Origin: Bordetella parapertussis
Lineage (GTDB): Bacteria > Pseudomonadota > Gammaproteobacteria > Burkholderiales > Burkholderiaceae_C
DNA: 9,645 bases
Assembly: GCA_945899335.1 (NCBI GenBank)
Contig: CAMDIP010000036.1
Span: forward strand, 1 to 9,645
Direction: 5' to 3'
Under the pieces are notes generated by a model. It made no database searches. It worked only from the letters and a program-made list of their open reading frames with translations, and had not been told where the DNA came from. A program made the translations under genes and the position numbers. Positions 1 through 5,974 of this stretch are shown in pieces. How positions within the stretch are numbered: position 1 is the first letter of the stretch; each line of letters begins with the position of its first letter.

Positions 1-271
1 GTTCAGCATGGGCTTGGAAATAGGCTTGGATTTGACTCAGCAAATGTGGCAGCGCTGACGCCACGCCGCCATCAATGAACACGGCAACGCGGTGGCGCTT
101 GTGGGTTTCACGACGTTGTAAAACGTCTAGCAGGTGTAAATTGGCAGGATCAAACGCATGGCGTGTAAAGACCACAGGGTAGGCGTATTCGACGGCAAAG
201 CTTTGCACTTGTACGCTGTCGCTGACCGTATCGGGCTCTAGTGTTTCATGAGATGGTGCTCGCGCATTCAT
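1..271 (-). CDS. eboD: EboD-type 3-dehydroquinate-synthase-like protein, N-terminal fragment
   Basis: The reading frame stays open from the ATG at 271 to the left edge, giving the first 90 residues of a longer protein. Residues about 24-40 (core FAVEYAYPVVFTRHAF) and about 60-72 (HRVAVFIDGGVAS) fit the start of the sugar-phosphate-cyclase/dehydroquinate-synthase fold found in ebo clusters: an N-terminal strand pair, then the beginning of the NAD-binding half. An upstream GAGGAAG a few bases before the ATG is a good ribosome binding site. A second in-frame-looking ATG lies only 4 bases away in another frame. The gene starts 47 bases after the EboF-type gene on the same strand, so it is probably in the same operon. 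EboD is believed to be a cyclase-like enzyme of an unknown pathway, distinct from shikimate AroB. The active-site part lies outside the window. The call relies on this N-terminus plus the two ebo neighbours. Confidence 0.72.
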   Translation of the reverse strand, partial: MNARAPSHETLEPDTVSDSVQVQSFAVEYAYPVVFTRHAFDPANLHLLDVLQRRETHKRHRVAVFIDGGVASALPHLLSQIQAYFQAHAE

Positions 272-318
272 ATCAACTTCCTCTTTTTGAATTAGGGTGT
301 AAGGGGTCAGGACATCAG

Positions 319-1704
319 TCATGTCGAAACGCCAAAAATGTGCTTCAATGCAATCGCTTTGATGTCGGTTGCCGACACCGTGTCTGGCAGCAAACTGGGT
401 ACATCGCTCATGACCAAGGGGCCGTCGAGCGGGTCGTCAGTGGGCCTGCCATGCGAGCCTTTGACCAAACTCGCGTCCAAGGGGATGACGTCGAGCAGCA
501 TGCGAAAGCCTAAAAGCTTTTTCACCAGCTTCCACACGATGTAAAGCTTGGGAAAAGCCAATTTAGGGTCCAAAAATAACTCCACAGGGTCGTAACCTGC
601 TTTGCGGTGAATTTCCACTGTGCGAGCAAAGTCTGGGGCCAAGGCGTCGTCGAGCCAAAAATAATAGGTGAACCAAGAACGTGCATCCGACATGACCACC
701 AATTCGCCGCTTCGCTCATGCGAAATATGGTGGGCAGCTTGTTCGGTTTTGTCCCACACTGACTCCACCCCCGGCATGGCCAAAAGCAAGGCCTTGACTT
801 GCGGAATCAGTGAAGCGTCACGGATATACACATGCGCAATTTGATGATCGGCCACCGCAAACACTTTAGAGGTGGTGGGGTCTAGCATTTCGTGGCCATC
901 TTCCATGCGCACTTGCAGCCAACCTTGGCGACGAATTTCACGGTTGATATGGATGGGACGATCTACCTCGGTAATGCCGTACTCGGACAAAACCATGACC
1001 TGTCGACCATGCTTTTGCGCAAAATCTATCAGGTCGCCAGCCACTTGATCGACCTCTTGCAAAGACTTGGCCACTGCTGGATGATTTTCATTGGGGCCAA
1101 AGCGCTGCATGTCGTAATCGAGATGCGGCAAATAGACCATGGTGAGCGTGGGATCAAAGTCTTTGATGGCCAGCTCGGAGGCCTTGGCAATCCAGCGGGT
1201 GGACGCGATATTGGTGTTGGGTCCCCAAAAATTGAACAGCGGAAACTTGCCCAAGCGGGCGCTTAGCTTGTCGCGCCAATCGGTAGGCACGGTAAAACAG
1301 TCGGGGAGTTTTCGCCCATCTGCTTTGTAAATCGGCCTGGGGGTGGCACCGTAATCGTGGGTGGACGCCATGTTGTACCACCAGAACATATTGGCGCAGG
1401 TAAATCGCGGGTCGCGTGCTTTTCCCGCCTCCCAAATTTTTTCGCCACTGACCAAACGGTTGGACTGACGCCAAAACCAAATTTCACACAGGTCACGAAA
1501 CAACCAACCATTGGCCACCACGCCGGTTTGGTCTGGCGGCAATCCGGTCATGAAGGTGGCTTGTGCGGTGCAAGTGACTGCGGGAAATGTGGTGGTTAAC
1601 GGGCGCATAGCACCTTGACGGGCAAACGCCGATAAACGCGGCGTATTCGCACCGAGGTGGCGGGGTGTGAGACCCACGATATTGAGAACGATCAGCGGTT
1701 GCAT
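319..1704 (-). CDS. eboF: EboF-type alkaline phosphatase superfamily (NPP-like) protein
   Basis: A 461-residue protein of the type I phosphodiesterase/nucleotide pyrophosphatase fold, close to the length usual for EboF. From Met1 at 1704: the opening strand LIVLNIVGLTPRHLG, then TTTFPAVTCTAQATFMTG, where Thr39 sits at the nucleophile position. Next come a LDYDMQRFGP segment (about 195-204), SEYG (about 240-243), ADHQIAH (about 285-291) and a late GSHG (416-419) that matches the last metal-binding His of NPP enzymes. Several canonical metal ligands look replaced (see findings), so the activity is uncertain. I chose ATG 1704, which aligns with the family start, over an in-frame TTG at 1719. The ribosome site is weak for both. 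It lies 34 bases after the EboB-type stop, consistent with an operon. In ebo clusters this protein goes with a TatD hydrolase, a UbiA-type prenyltransferase, a cyclase and a TIM-barrel epimerase. Its substrate is unknown. Confidence 0.8.
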   Translation of the reverse strand: MQPLIVLNIVGLTPRHLGANTPRLSAFARQGAMRPLTTTFPAVTCTAQATFMTGLPPDQTGVVANGWLFRDLCEIWFWRQSNRLVSGEKIWEAGKARDPRFTCANMFWWYNMASTHDYGATPRPIYKADGRKLPDCFTVPTDWRDKLSARLGKFPLFNFWGPNTNIASTRWIAKASELAIKDFDPTLTMVYLPHLDYDMQRFGPNENHPAVAKSLQEVDQVAGDLIDFAQKHGRQVMVLSEYGITEVDRPIHINREIRRQGWLQVRMEDGHEMLDPTTSKVFAVADHQIAHVYIRDASLIPQVKALLLAMPGVESVWDKTEQAAHHISHERSGELVVMSDARSWFTYYFWLDDALAPDFARTVEIHRKAGYDPVELFLDPKLAFPKLYIVWKLVKKLLGFRMLLDVIPLDASLVKGSHGRPTDDPLDGPLVMSDVPSLLPDTVSATDIKAIALKHIFGVST

Positions 1705-1738
1705 AAATGAAAAACCCAAAAGTCAACAGCTAATCCGG

Positions 1739-2851
1739 TCAGCGGATCACGTTGGCGTCAACTTCACGCGTGTGGACTTTGGGCTCCTGACCCCGTAAAA
1801 CGGAGTTTCCTTCGTAAAGCGTGCGTTGATCGATGGCTTGGGGTTTGAGCCAATGCTCTTCTTTCATCTCGCCGTTGAGGCCATAAACCGCCAAGGCGTT
1901 TTTGTAAACCACTTGGTGGATGATGTCAGCAGAAATGCCTTTGTCAGCCATCAAACGTGCAGTCTTGGGAACGGCCAAGGGGTCGGAGACACCCCAGTCG
2001 CATGAAGAATCGACGATCACGCGCTCTGAACCATACTGCTGTACCAAAGCGGCCAAGCGCTCATTGCCCATTTTGGTGGACGGGTAAATGGTGAAAGCAC
2101 ACCAATAGCCTCGGTCTAGCACTTCACGGATGGTTTCTTCGTTGTTGTGGTCAATCACACATCGGGCGGGGTCAAAGCCATGCTCTTCCAACACATCCAT
2201 GCTGCGCTGGGTGCCGCGGGTTTTATCGCGGTGGGGTGTATGAATCATGATGGGAAGGTCATATTCCTTGGCCATCTCAATTTGGGCACGAAAGGCTTTG
2301 TCTTCTTGTGGGGTTTGCTCGTCATAGCCGATTTCACCTACCGCCACCACGCCCTCTTTGGTGAGGTAGCGCGGCAAAACAGCCAGCACCTGTTCGGCCA
2401 AAGCTTCGTTGTTGGCTTCTTTGGGGTTCAAACCGATGGTGCAGTAATGGCGGATGCCAAACTGACCGGCGCGAAAACGCTCAAAACCTGTGATGGTGGA
2501 GAAGTAGTCGACAAACGTACCTACATTTGTACGCAATTGACCCAACCAAAAAGCGGGTTCGATGACGGCCACGATACCTGCTTGGGCCATGGCTTCATAG
2601 TCGTCAGTGGTTCGGGCGGTCATGTGGGCATGGGGGTCGATCATCATGCCCAGGCCACCCGTAGGAATCGCGCGAAATTCTTTTTTGAAGCCCTCTAAAC
2701 GACTGGCTTCGTCCATGATTTTTTGCAACATACTGGGTGTCAAATTACCGTTGCAACAAGGACAGGCCACAGATTTACCCGCAAACATCTCTTCAACAGC
2801 GGATGAATTGACCTGAGCGTCTGATCCGGTAAAGGGGGGTTGGGTCGTCAT
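1739..2851 (-). CDS. eboB: EboB-type TatD-family metal-dependent hydrolase with N-terminal extension
   Basis: A 370-residue amidohydrolase-superfamily protein. The catalytic TIM barrel runs from about residue 69 to 330 with the full set of TatD metal motifs: DPHAHM (72-77), GEIGYDE, MIHTPHRDK, IDHNNEETI and the Asp of DSSCDWG. The stretch VIEPAFWLGQLRTN and the NPKEANNEALAEQ segment are typical of the EboB subgroup rather than of the DNase TatD. The first 68 residues are an extension with a Cys cluster (ACPCCNG, Cys30/32/33) followed by a short helix-like stretch. Family members usually begin close to the MMIDPHAH position. The upstream start at 2851 is supported by GAGGAAG five bases before the ATG. 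It is the first gene of the ebo group in the window and is followed by the EboF-type and EboD-type genes. The 115-base upstream gap to the bactofilin gene contains G/C-tract elements that may control it. The hydrolysed substrate is not known. Confidence 0.82.
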   Translation of the reverse strand: MTTQPPFTGSDAQVNSSAVEEMFAGKSVACPCCNGNLTPSMLQKIMDEASRLEGFKKEFRAIPTGGLGMMIDPHAHMTARTTDDYEAMAQAGIVAVIEPAFWLGQLRTNVGTFVDYFSTITGFERFRAGQFGIRHYCTIGLNPKEANNEALAEQVLAVLPRYLTKEGVVAVGEIGYDEQTPQEDKAFRAQIEMAKEYDLPIMIHTPHRDKTRGTQRSMDVLEEHGFDPARCVIDHNNEETIREVLDRGYWCAFTIYPSTKMGNERLAALVQQYGSERVIVDSSCDWGVSDPLAVPKTARLMADKGISADIIHQVVYKNALAVYGLNGEMKEEHWLKPQAIDQRTLYEGNSVLRGQEPKVHTREVDANVIR

Positions 2852-2918
2852 GTCTTCCTCATTAACTGGCTACACATCAGCCAAAAATAACAACGGCTAA
2901 GAGCCAAAGATAATAGCA

Positions 2919-2955
2919 CTAGGGGGGTATAGCCGCCCTAGGGGAAAGCCCCCTA
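2919..2955 (-). promoter_or_regulatory. G/C-tract repeats upstream of eboB, CsoR/FrmR-like operator candidate
   Basis: Read on the minus strand, the site at 2919-2931 is TATACCCCCCTAG. It shares a TATACCCCCCTA core with operators of the CsoR/RcnR/FrmR family. A second CTAGGGG (2938-2944) lies 19 bases from the first, in the same direction. With CCCCTA at 2950-2955 it forms a 6-bp stem with a 5-base loop. A TATTAT at 2910-2915 (minus strand) could be a -10 box just downstream of the G tract, but no good -35 is seen. The hairpin has no T run after it, so I do not call it a terminator. No CsoR-family regulator is encoded in the window. The role is inferred from motif resemblance only. Confidence 0.3.
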
Positions 2956-2966
2956 AGCTAAGTAAA

Positions 2967-3350
2967 TCAGGGCTTAGGAAGAGGCTTAGTGAAGTCTGCA
3001 GTTGACTTGACTTGATTGGCTTCATGCTGTGTCATCTGGCCCATGAATTGTCCGCCGCGTTCAATTTCAATTTCAGCATAATCAAGTTTGCCCGACACCG
3101 AACCATCGCGGTGAATCATGATGTGCTGATGGCAAACAACATGTTGAGCCAAAACGCCATGGACATCGATGGTGTGGGCGTCAATGCTTCCTGACACACT
3201 GCCTTGGGCGCCGATATGTAAATCGTGAACAGTGATTTCACCAGAAACAATGCCGTTGACGGTGGCCCGCCCTGGGGCAGTGATGGTGCCAACAAAGGTG
3301 ACACCTTCTCCAATGATCAAACTGCTCGCTGATGGGGTAGCTTCAGCCAT
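2967..3350 (-). CDS. Bactofilin (polymer-forming cytoskeletal protein)
   Basis: A 127-residue protein with the bactofilin (DUF583) pattern: a short disordered N-terminus, then from about residue 10 to 108 a run of short repeating strands rich in Gly, Val and Ile (SLIIGEGVTFVGTI, VNGIVSGEITVHDLHIGAQG, GSVSGKLDYAEIEI) that forms a right-handed beta-helix. A charged, Pro-rich tail ends in KPLPKP. Bactofilins assemble without nucleotides into filaments or membrane-associated sheets and place cell-wall enzymes or other proteins at defined sites. The start at 3350 has AAAGGTG upstream at good spacing. The length is within the usual range. It is divergent (251-base gap) from a three-gene operon of membrane proteins and is followed, after 115 bases on the same strand, by the ebo genes. 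No peptidase or wall hydrolase partner is adjacent, so the cargo is unknown. Family identity is fairly sure; the local role is not. Confidence 0.9.
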   Translation of the reverse strand: MAEATPSASSLIIGEGVTFVGTITAPGRATVNGIVSGEITVHDLHIGAQGSVSGSIDAHTIDVHGVLAQHVVCHQHIMIHRDGSVSGKLDYAEIEIERGGQFMGQMTQHEANQVKSTADFTKPLPKP

Positions 3351-3601
3351 GTCACACCTTTGGATTAATTAATGAGAACTTGTTTATTCTAAAAGTCAGA
3401 TTCTAATAACAAAAACACTCTCAAAAACTCAGAGCCTCATAAAAACAAAACTTTTTAGCTTTTTTTGAATGCTAAATAATGCACATTGGATTTCTCAGGC
3501 AATACTTGCGGATCTGTGGCCTCAAGTCAATGACCTTCAAACCGATTAAAGTGGAACAAGTTTTGCTACCAAACTCTCGTAACTATTGGATTTTTTGACA
3601 A
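3351..3601. promoter_or_regulatory. Divergent intergenic region between bactofilin and the envelope operon
   Basis: A 251-base non-coding stretch, strongly A/T-rich on the bactofilin side. For the bactofilin gene a possible minus-strand -10 TAGAAT lies at 3386-3391, with a poor -35 (TTTTGT, 3409-3414) at 17 bases. For the plus-strand operon I find no convincing promoter pair. A perfect TTGACA at 3595-3600 touches the start codon at 3602 and has no -10 partner. No long inverted repeat or small ORF with a ribosome site stands out. Confidence 0.3.
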
Positions 3602-4129
3602 ATGAACACCAAAGGAATGACCAAATACCTGATCATGGTGATGTTGATGGCCTCCATCAATATCCCCTTGTTCATCTATTCCCGTTCCTTTTTGAAGTCT
3701 GAGCAGCCTGGTATGGAGGCATTTGATGCGTACATCGCACCTGCCAAAGCCCATGCACAGGCCCAGCCAGATGAGCAAACCAACCCAAAAGACAAGCCCC
3801 AAGACGCCCCCCTTGCTGAATCTGTGGCGATGGATGAAAAGCCTGCAGTCAAAGCCGAGCCCCCGCCTCTGGCGAATTTGTACCGCCCGCCACTTTTAGG
3901 AAAATGCAAAAAACTGTTTGAAAGCTTCATGCGAGAAAACGACCCAGCCAAGCCCTTCCGTGCCTTTGTTTACAGTTTTGATGGCGAAACCGCTTACTGT
4001 GCAGGCGCTGTCACCGACAAAAGCAAAAAAAAGGCTGAAGAAATTGCAAGGAAAGACTGTGAAGAAAACCAAGCCGGCACCGGCAAGTACTCTCCTTGCC
4101 GTATCTACACATCAGAAGAAACTAACTAG
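3602..4129 (+). CDS. Membrane-anchored protein with a C-terminal four-cysteine domain, unknown function
   Basis: A 175-residue protein I do not recognise. A hydrophobic segment (about residues 8-27, after Lys4/Lys8) is an uncleaved anchor or signal peptide. Residues about 45-92 are a Pro/Ala/Lys/Glu-rich, probably disordered linker. The C-terminal part (about 98-171) looks folded and holds all four cysteines (102, 133, 153, 166), in the contexts GKCKKLF, YCAGAVTD, RKDCEEN and PCRIYT. If the domain is periplasmic, as the topology suggests, two disulphides are possible. The closing pattern (Ala-rich helix, Cys, then PC-R-I-Y) recurs in small exported proteins of unknown function in Burkholderiales. 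The start at 3602 has only a weak ribosome site (TTGGA, about 11 bases upstream). An in-frame ATG at 3617 directly after AAAGGA is too close to it to be better. The stop overlaps the ribosome site of the next gene, so the two are very likely co-translated. Confidence 0.7.
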   Translation: MNTKGMTKYLIMVMLMASINIPLFIYSRSFLKSEQPGMEAFDAYIAPAKAHAQAQPDEQTNPKDKPQDAPLAESVAMDEKPAVKAEPPPLANLYRPPLLGKCKKLFESFMRENDPAKPFRAFVYSFDGETAYCAGAVTDKSKKKAEEIARKDCEENQAGTGKYSPCRIYTSEETN

Positions 4130-4137
4130 GTAAAGCT

Positions 4138-5280
4138 ATGGATTGCGTTGCATGTGGAAAACCTATCTCGATCACCGCCAAGTTTTGCGGTAAGTGCGGT
4201 GCGCCCTTCAAGCGCAGCGCCAAGCCTGCTGAGGCCCCTTTGGACAATGAAACATCGGTCGAGACAACACCTACCCCCGCCGATCTCAATGCGGTTGATG
4301 AACTGACGTTCACACTCAGCCCGCCTGAATACATGTCGGAAATGCGTGACATCGACCTTGAGTTGCCGCTAAAAACCAGCCAAGTCGCCCCATCTCCTGC
4401 GCCTGAATCGATAGCAGAAACCAAGCCTGAGCCCATCGCTACAAATAATGAGGCGGCGCCAAGCGTTGAACCTGACAGGCTCAAAGCGCTTGAACAAACC
4501 CAACAAGAAATCAAGAAAACACTTGAAAAACATTCCCTGTTGCTGGACTTCATTTCGCTCACCTCTCAGCAACAAAATCATCAGCAAACCCAACCCGACC
4601 CACTAGAACCCTTGGTGAGCCAAGTTGCTCAGCAACAAACCAGCTTGCAAAGTCAACTTACTCAATTGGCAGCGCTGTTTTCTCAGAATGAAGCGCAACA
4701 GCATTCGCAACGTATGCCAGAAGAGTTCAAGCTTCAACTTGAGAAACAAAAAATCGAAATCCACAAATTGTTATCGCAAAGCATGGCGCAAAACAATGAA
4801 AGCCTCAAAGACGACCAACATGAGGTGATTGAGCACCTTGAGAAACGCGTTGACGCTTACCACCAAGCGGCGCAGCAAAGTTTGGAAAAAAACATGGGTG
4901 TATTGGCTTCTGGCATGAGCGAGCTGAAAGCCCAGCTTCAAGCCGTACAGAAAAAAACTGCCGAGAAAACGTCCTCAAAGTCCAGCTCTTCTTCGGACAG
5001 TGACAGCGATGGCGGCAGCTTCATGATTTTTGTCATTGGGCTTTTGTGCGGTTTGACCGTGGTGCTGAGCTCGTTAGCCATTTACAACTTCTTGTCGCAC
5101 GAACCTGCCAAAACAGATGCCGAGGCGAAGCATGACAGCGCAGGGCATGGGGATACCGCCGATACGCATACGGCTAGCCCCGCTGCTACGCACGGTGAAC
5201 CTACTAACAAAAGTACCCCAGCAGGCAAACAGGGCGCAGCGAATAAGCATGAAGCTCCTGCCAAAGACAAATCTCATTGA
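4138..5280 (+). CDS. Zinc-ribbon, coiled-coil, single-TM protein with His-rich tail
   Basis: A 380-residue protein with a clear domain order but no known function. Residues 1-22 are a zinc ribbon with CxxC pairs at Cys3/6 and Cys17/20. Residues about 28-112 are acidic and Pro-rich, likely disordered. About 113-272 is Gln/Glu/Lys-rich heptad-like sequence predicted to be coiled coil (many QQ and LEK units). A Ser/Asp linker (278-292) leads to one transmembrane helix (about 294-318, core FMIFVIGLLCGLTVVL). The last 60 residues are hydrophilic with seven histidines (321, 332, 337, 344, 352, 371, 380). The expected topology is a cytoplasmic ribbon and coil with the tail outside. The AGG at 4128-4130 overlaps the upstream TAG stop and serves the ATG at 4138, so it is coupled to the gene before. 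The next gene begins 25 bases on and has the same ribbon. It may be a scaffold; that is inference. Confidence 0.78.
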   Translation: MDCVACGKPISITAKFCGKCGAPFKRSAKPAEAPLDNETSVETTPTPADLNAVDELTFTLSPPEYMSEMRDIDLELPLKTSQVAPSPAPESIAETKPEPIATNNEAAPSVEPDRLKALEQTQQEIKKTLEKHSLLLDFISLTSQQQNHQQTQPDPLEPLVSQVAQQQTSLQSQLTQLAALFSQNEAQQHSQRMPEEFKLQLEKQKIEIHKLLSQSMAQNNESLKDDQHEVIEHLEKRVDAYHQAAQQSLEKNMGVLASGMSELKAQLQAVQKKTAEKTSSKSSSSSDSDSDGGSFMIFVIGLLCGLTVVLSSLAIYNFLSHEPAKTDAEAKHDSAGHGDTADTHTASPAATHGEPTNKSTPAGKQGAANKHEAPAKDKSH

Positions 5281-5305
5281 TGCACGCAAATTCTGAAAGT
5301 ACCCC

Positions 5306-5962
5306 ATGATTTGCACCAGTTGCTACTTCATCAACCCTAGCGAAAATGTTTTTTGCCAAAACTGCGGTTCGCAACTGCCGCATGTGCAAAACGAAAAACC
5401 CAATATTTCGCCGCTCATTTTGGCCAACACCCTGGACAACAGTTCGCTGCTGATCTCGCGTGGTCCTTGGGAGATGCGGCTGGATTTGTCCATTCCATTT
5501 TTGCTGGTGGCCTTGGCTATCTTTCTTTTCACAGGCAATGCCCTTTACGCTTGGGTGGCGATTGGACTCGGCTTAGCCTTTGCCTTTTATAAAACCAACG
5601 ATACACAGCAAATTATTCAGCAAAGCATTCCGGTTGAGCTCATCAATAAAACCATCATTGCGTATGGCCCAGCCAACACGTCCAATCGCTTCACACTGCC
5701 CACAGGCGTTTTGTATTTGCTGTCAGACGGCTTGTATTTCAAATCTTTTGACAGCAATGAAGACATCTCATTTATTCATATCGAGATTTCTTTCACCGAG
5801 AGCGCTAAGCGTATCAAGGGTTTGACATTGTTTGCCAACTGGCATGAAATTCAAATGAACAATGGCATGAACGAAAAATTCACTTTCACGGTTCAAAACG
5901 GCGGCGAATGGATGCTGCTGATGAAGGTGCTGCGTTCTGAGGTGAAGAAAAAATCTTCCTAA
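5306..5962 (+). CDS. Zinc-ribbon, two-TM protein with PH/GRAM-like C-terminal domain
   Basis: A 218-residue protein of unknown function. The N-terminus is a zinc ribbon (Cys3, 6, 17, 20) with the same spacing as in the preceding protein. A linker (about 25-58) is followed by two adjacent hydrophobic segments (about 61-77 and 79-95) forming a membrane hairpin. Residues about 112-212 look like a beta-rich PH/GRAM-type fold: LPTGVLYLLSDGLYFKS, a middle FIHIEIS strand and a final helix (GEWMLLMKVLR). Such bacterial PH-like domains usually face the cytoplasm and bind proteins or lipids. The ribosome site is weak (GAAAG about 8 bases before the ATG). The 25-base gap after the previous stop makes it the third gene of the operon. 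It is convergent with the oxidoreductase gene, with 7 bases between stops. The GRAM-like call is by pattern only. Confidence 0.75.
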   Translation: MICTSCYFINPSENVFCQNCGSQLPHVQNEKPNISPLILANTLDNSSLLISRGPWEMRLDLSIPFLLVALAIFLFTGNALYAWVAIGLGLAFAFYKTNDTQQIIQQSIPVELINKTIIAYGPANTSNRFTLPTGVLYLLSDGLYFKSFDSNEDISFIHIEISFTESAKRIKGLTLFANWHEIQMNNGMNEKFTFTVQNGGEWMLLMKVLRSEVKKKSS

Positions 5963-5974
5963 GGCCGGCTTAGG
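5958..5974 (-). terminator. Hairpin spanning the two convergent stop codons
   Basis: CCTAAG (5958-5963) and CTTAGG (5969-5974) pair as a 6-bp stem with a 5-base loop. The TAA stops of both convergent genes lie within the stem. On the minus strand the stem is followed after 4 bases by six T residues, so it fits a weak intrinsic terminator for the oxidoreductase gene. On the plus strand no T run follows. Confidence 0.4.

Noticed and set aside
892..1266. Plus-strand open frame of 124 codons inside the EboF-type gene
   Set aside because: Shadow of a gene with recognisable alkaline-phosphatase-superfamily motifs; no ribosome site.
1705..1719. Upstream TTG start for the EboF-type gene
   Set aside because: Adds five residues before the family start and has no better ribosome site than the ATG at 1704.
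2939..2955. G/C stem as intrinsic terminator for the bactofilin gene
   Set aside because: No T run follows on the minus strand, so it was listed as part of a possible operator instead.
3454..3476. TTTAGC / GCTAAA inverted repeat
   Set aside because: Short A/T-rich arms with an 11-base loop; expected by chance in this composition.
3595..3600. Perfect TTGACA as a -35 box
   Set aside because: It touches the start codon at 3602 and no -10-like hexamer follows at 16-18 bases.
4122..4562. Minus-strand open frame of 146 codons opposite the zinc-ribbon gene
   Set aside because: Ser-rich low-complexity product, antisense to a gene with a clear zinc ribbon and a coupled ribosome site.
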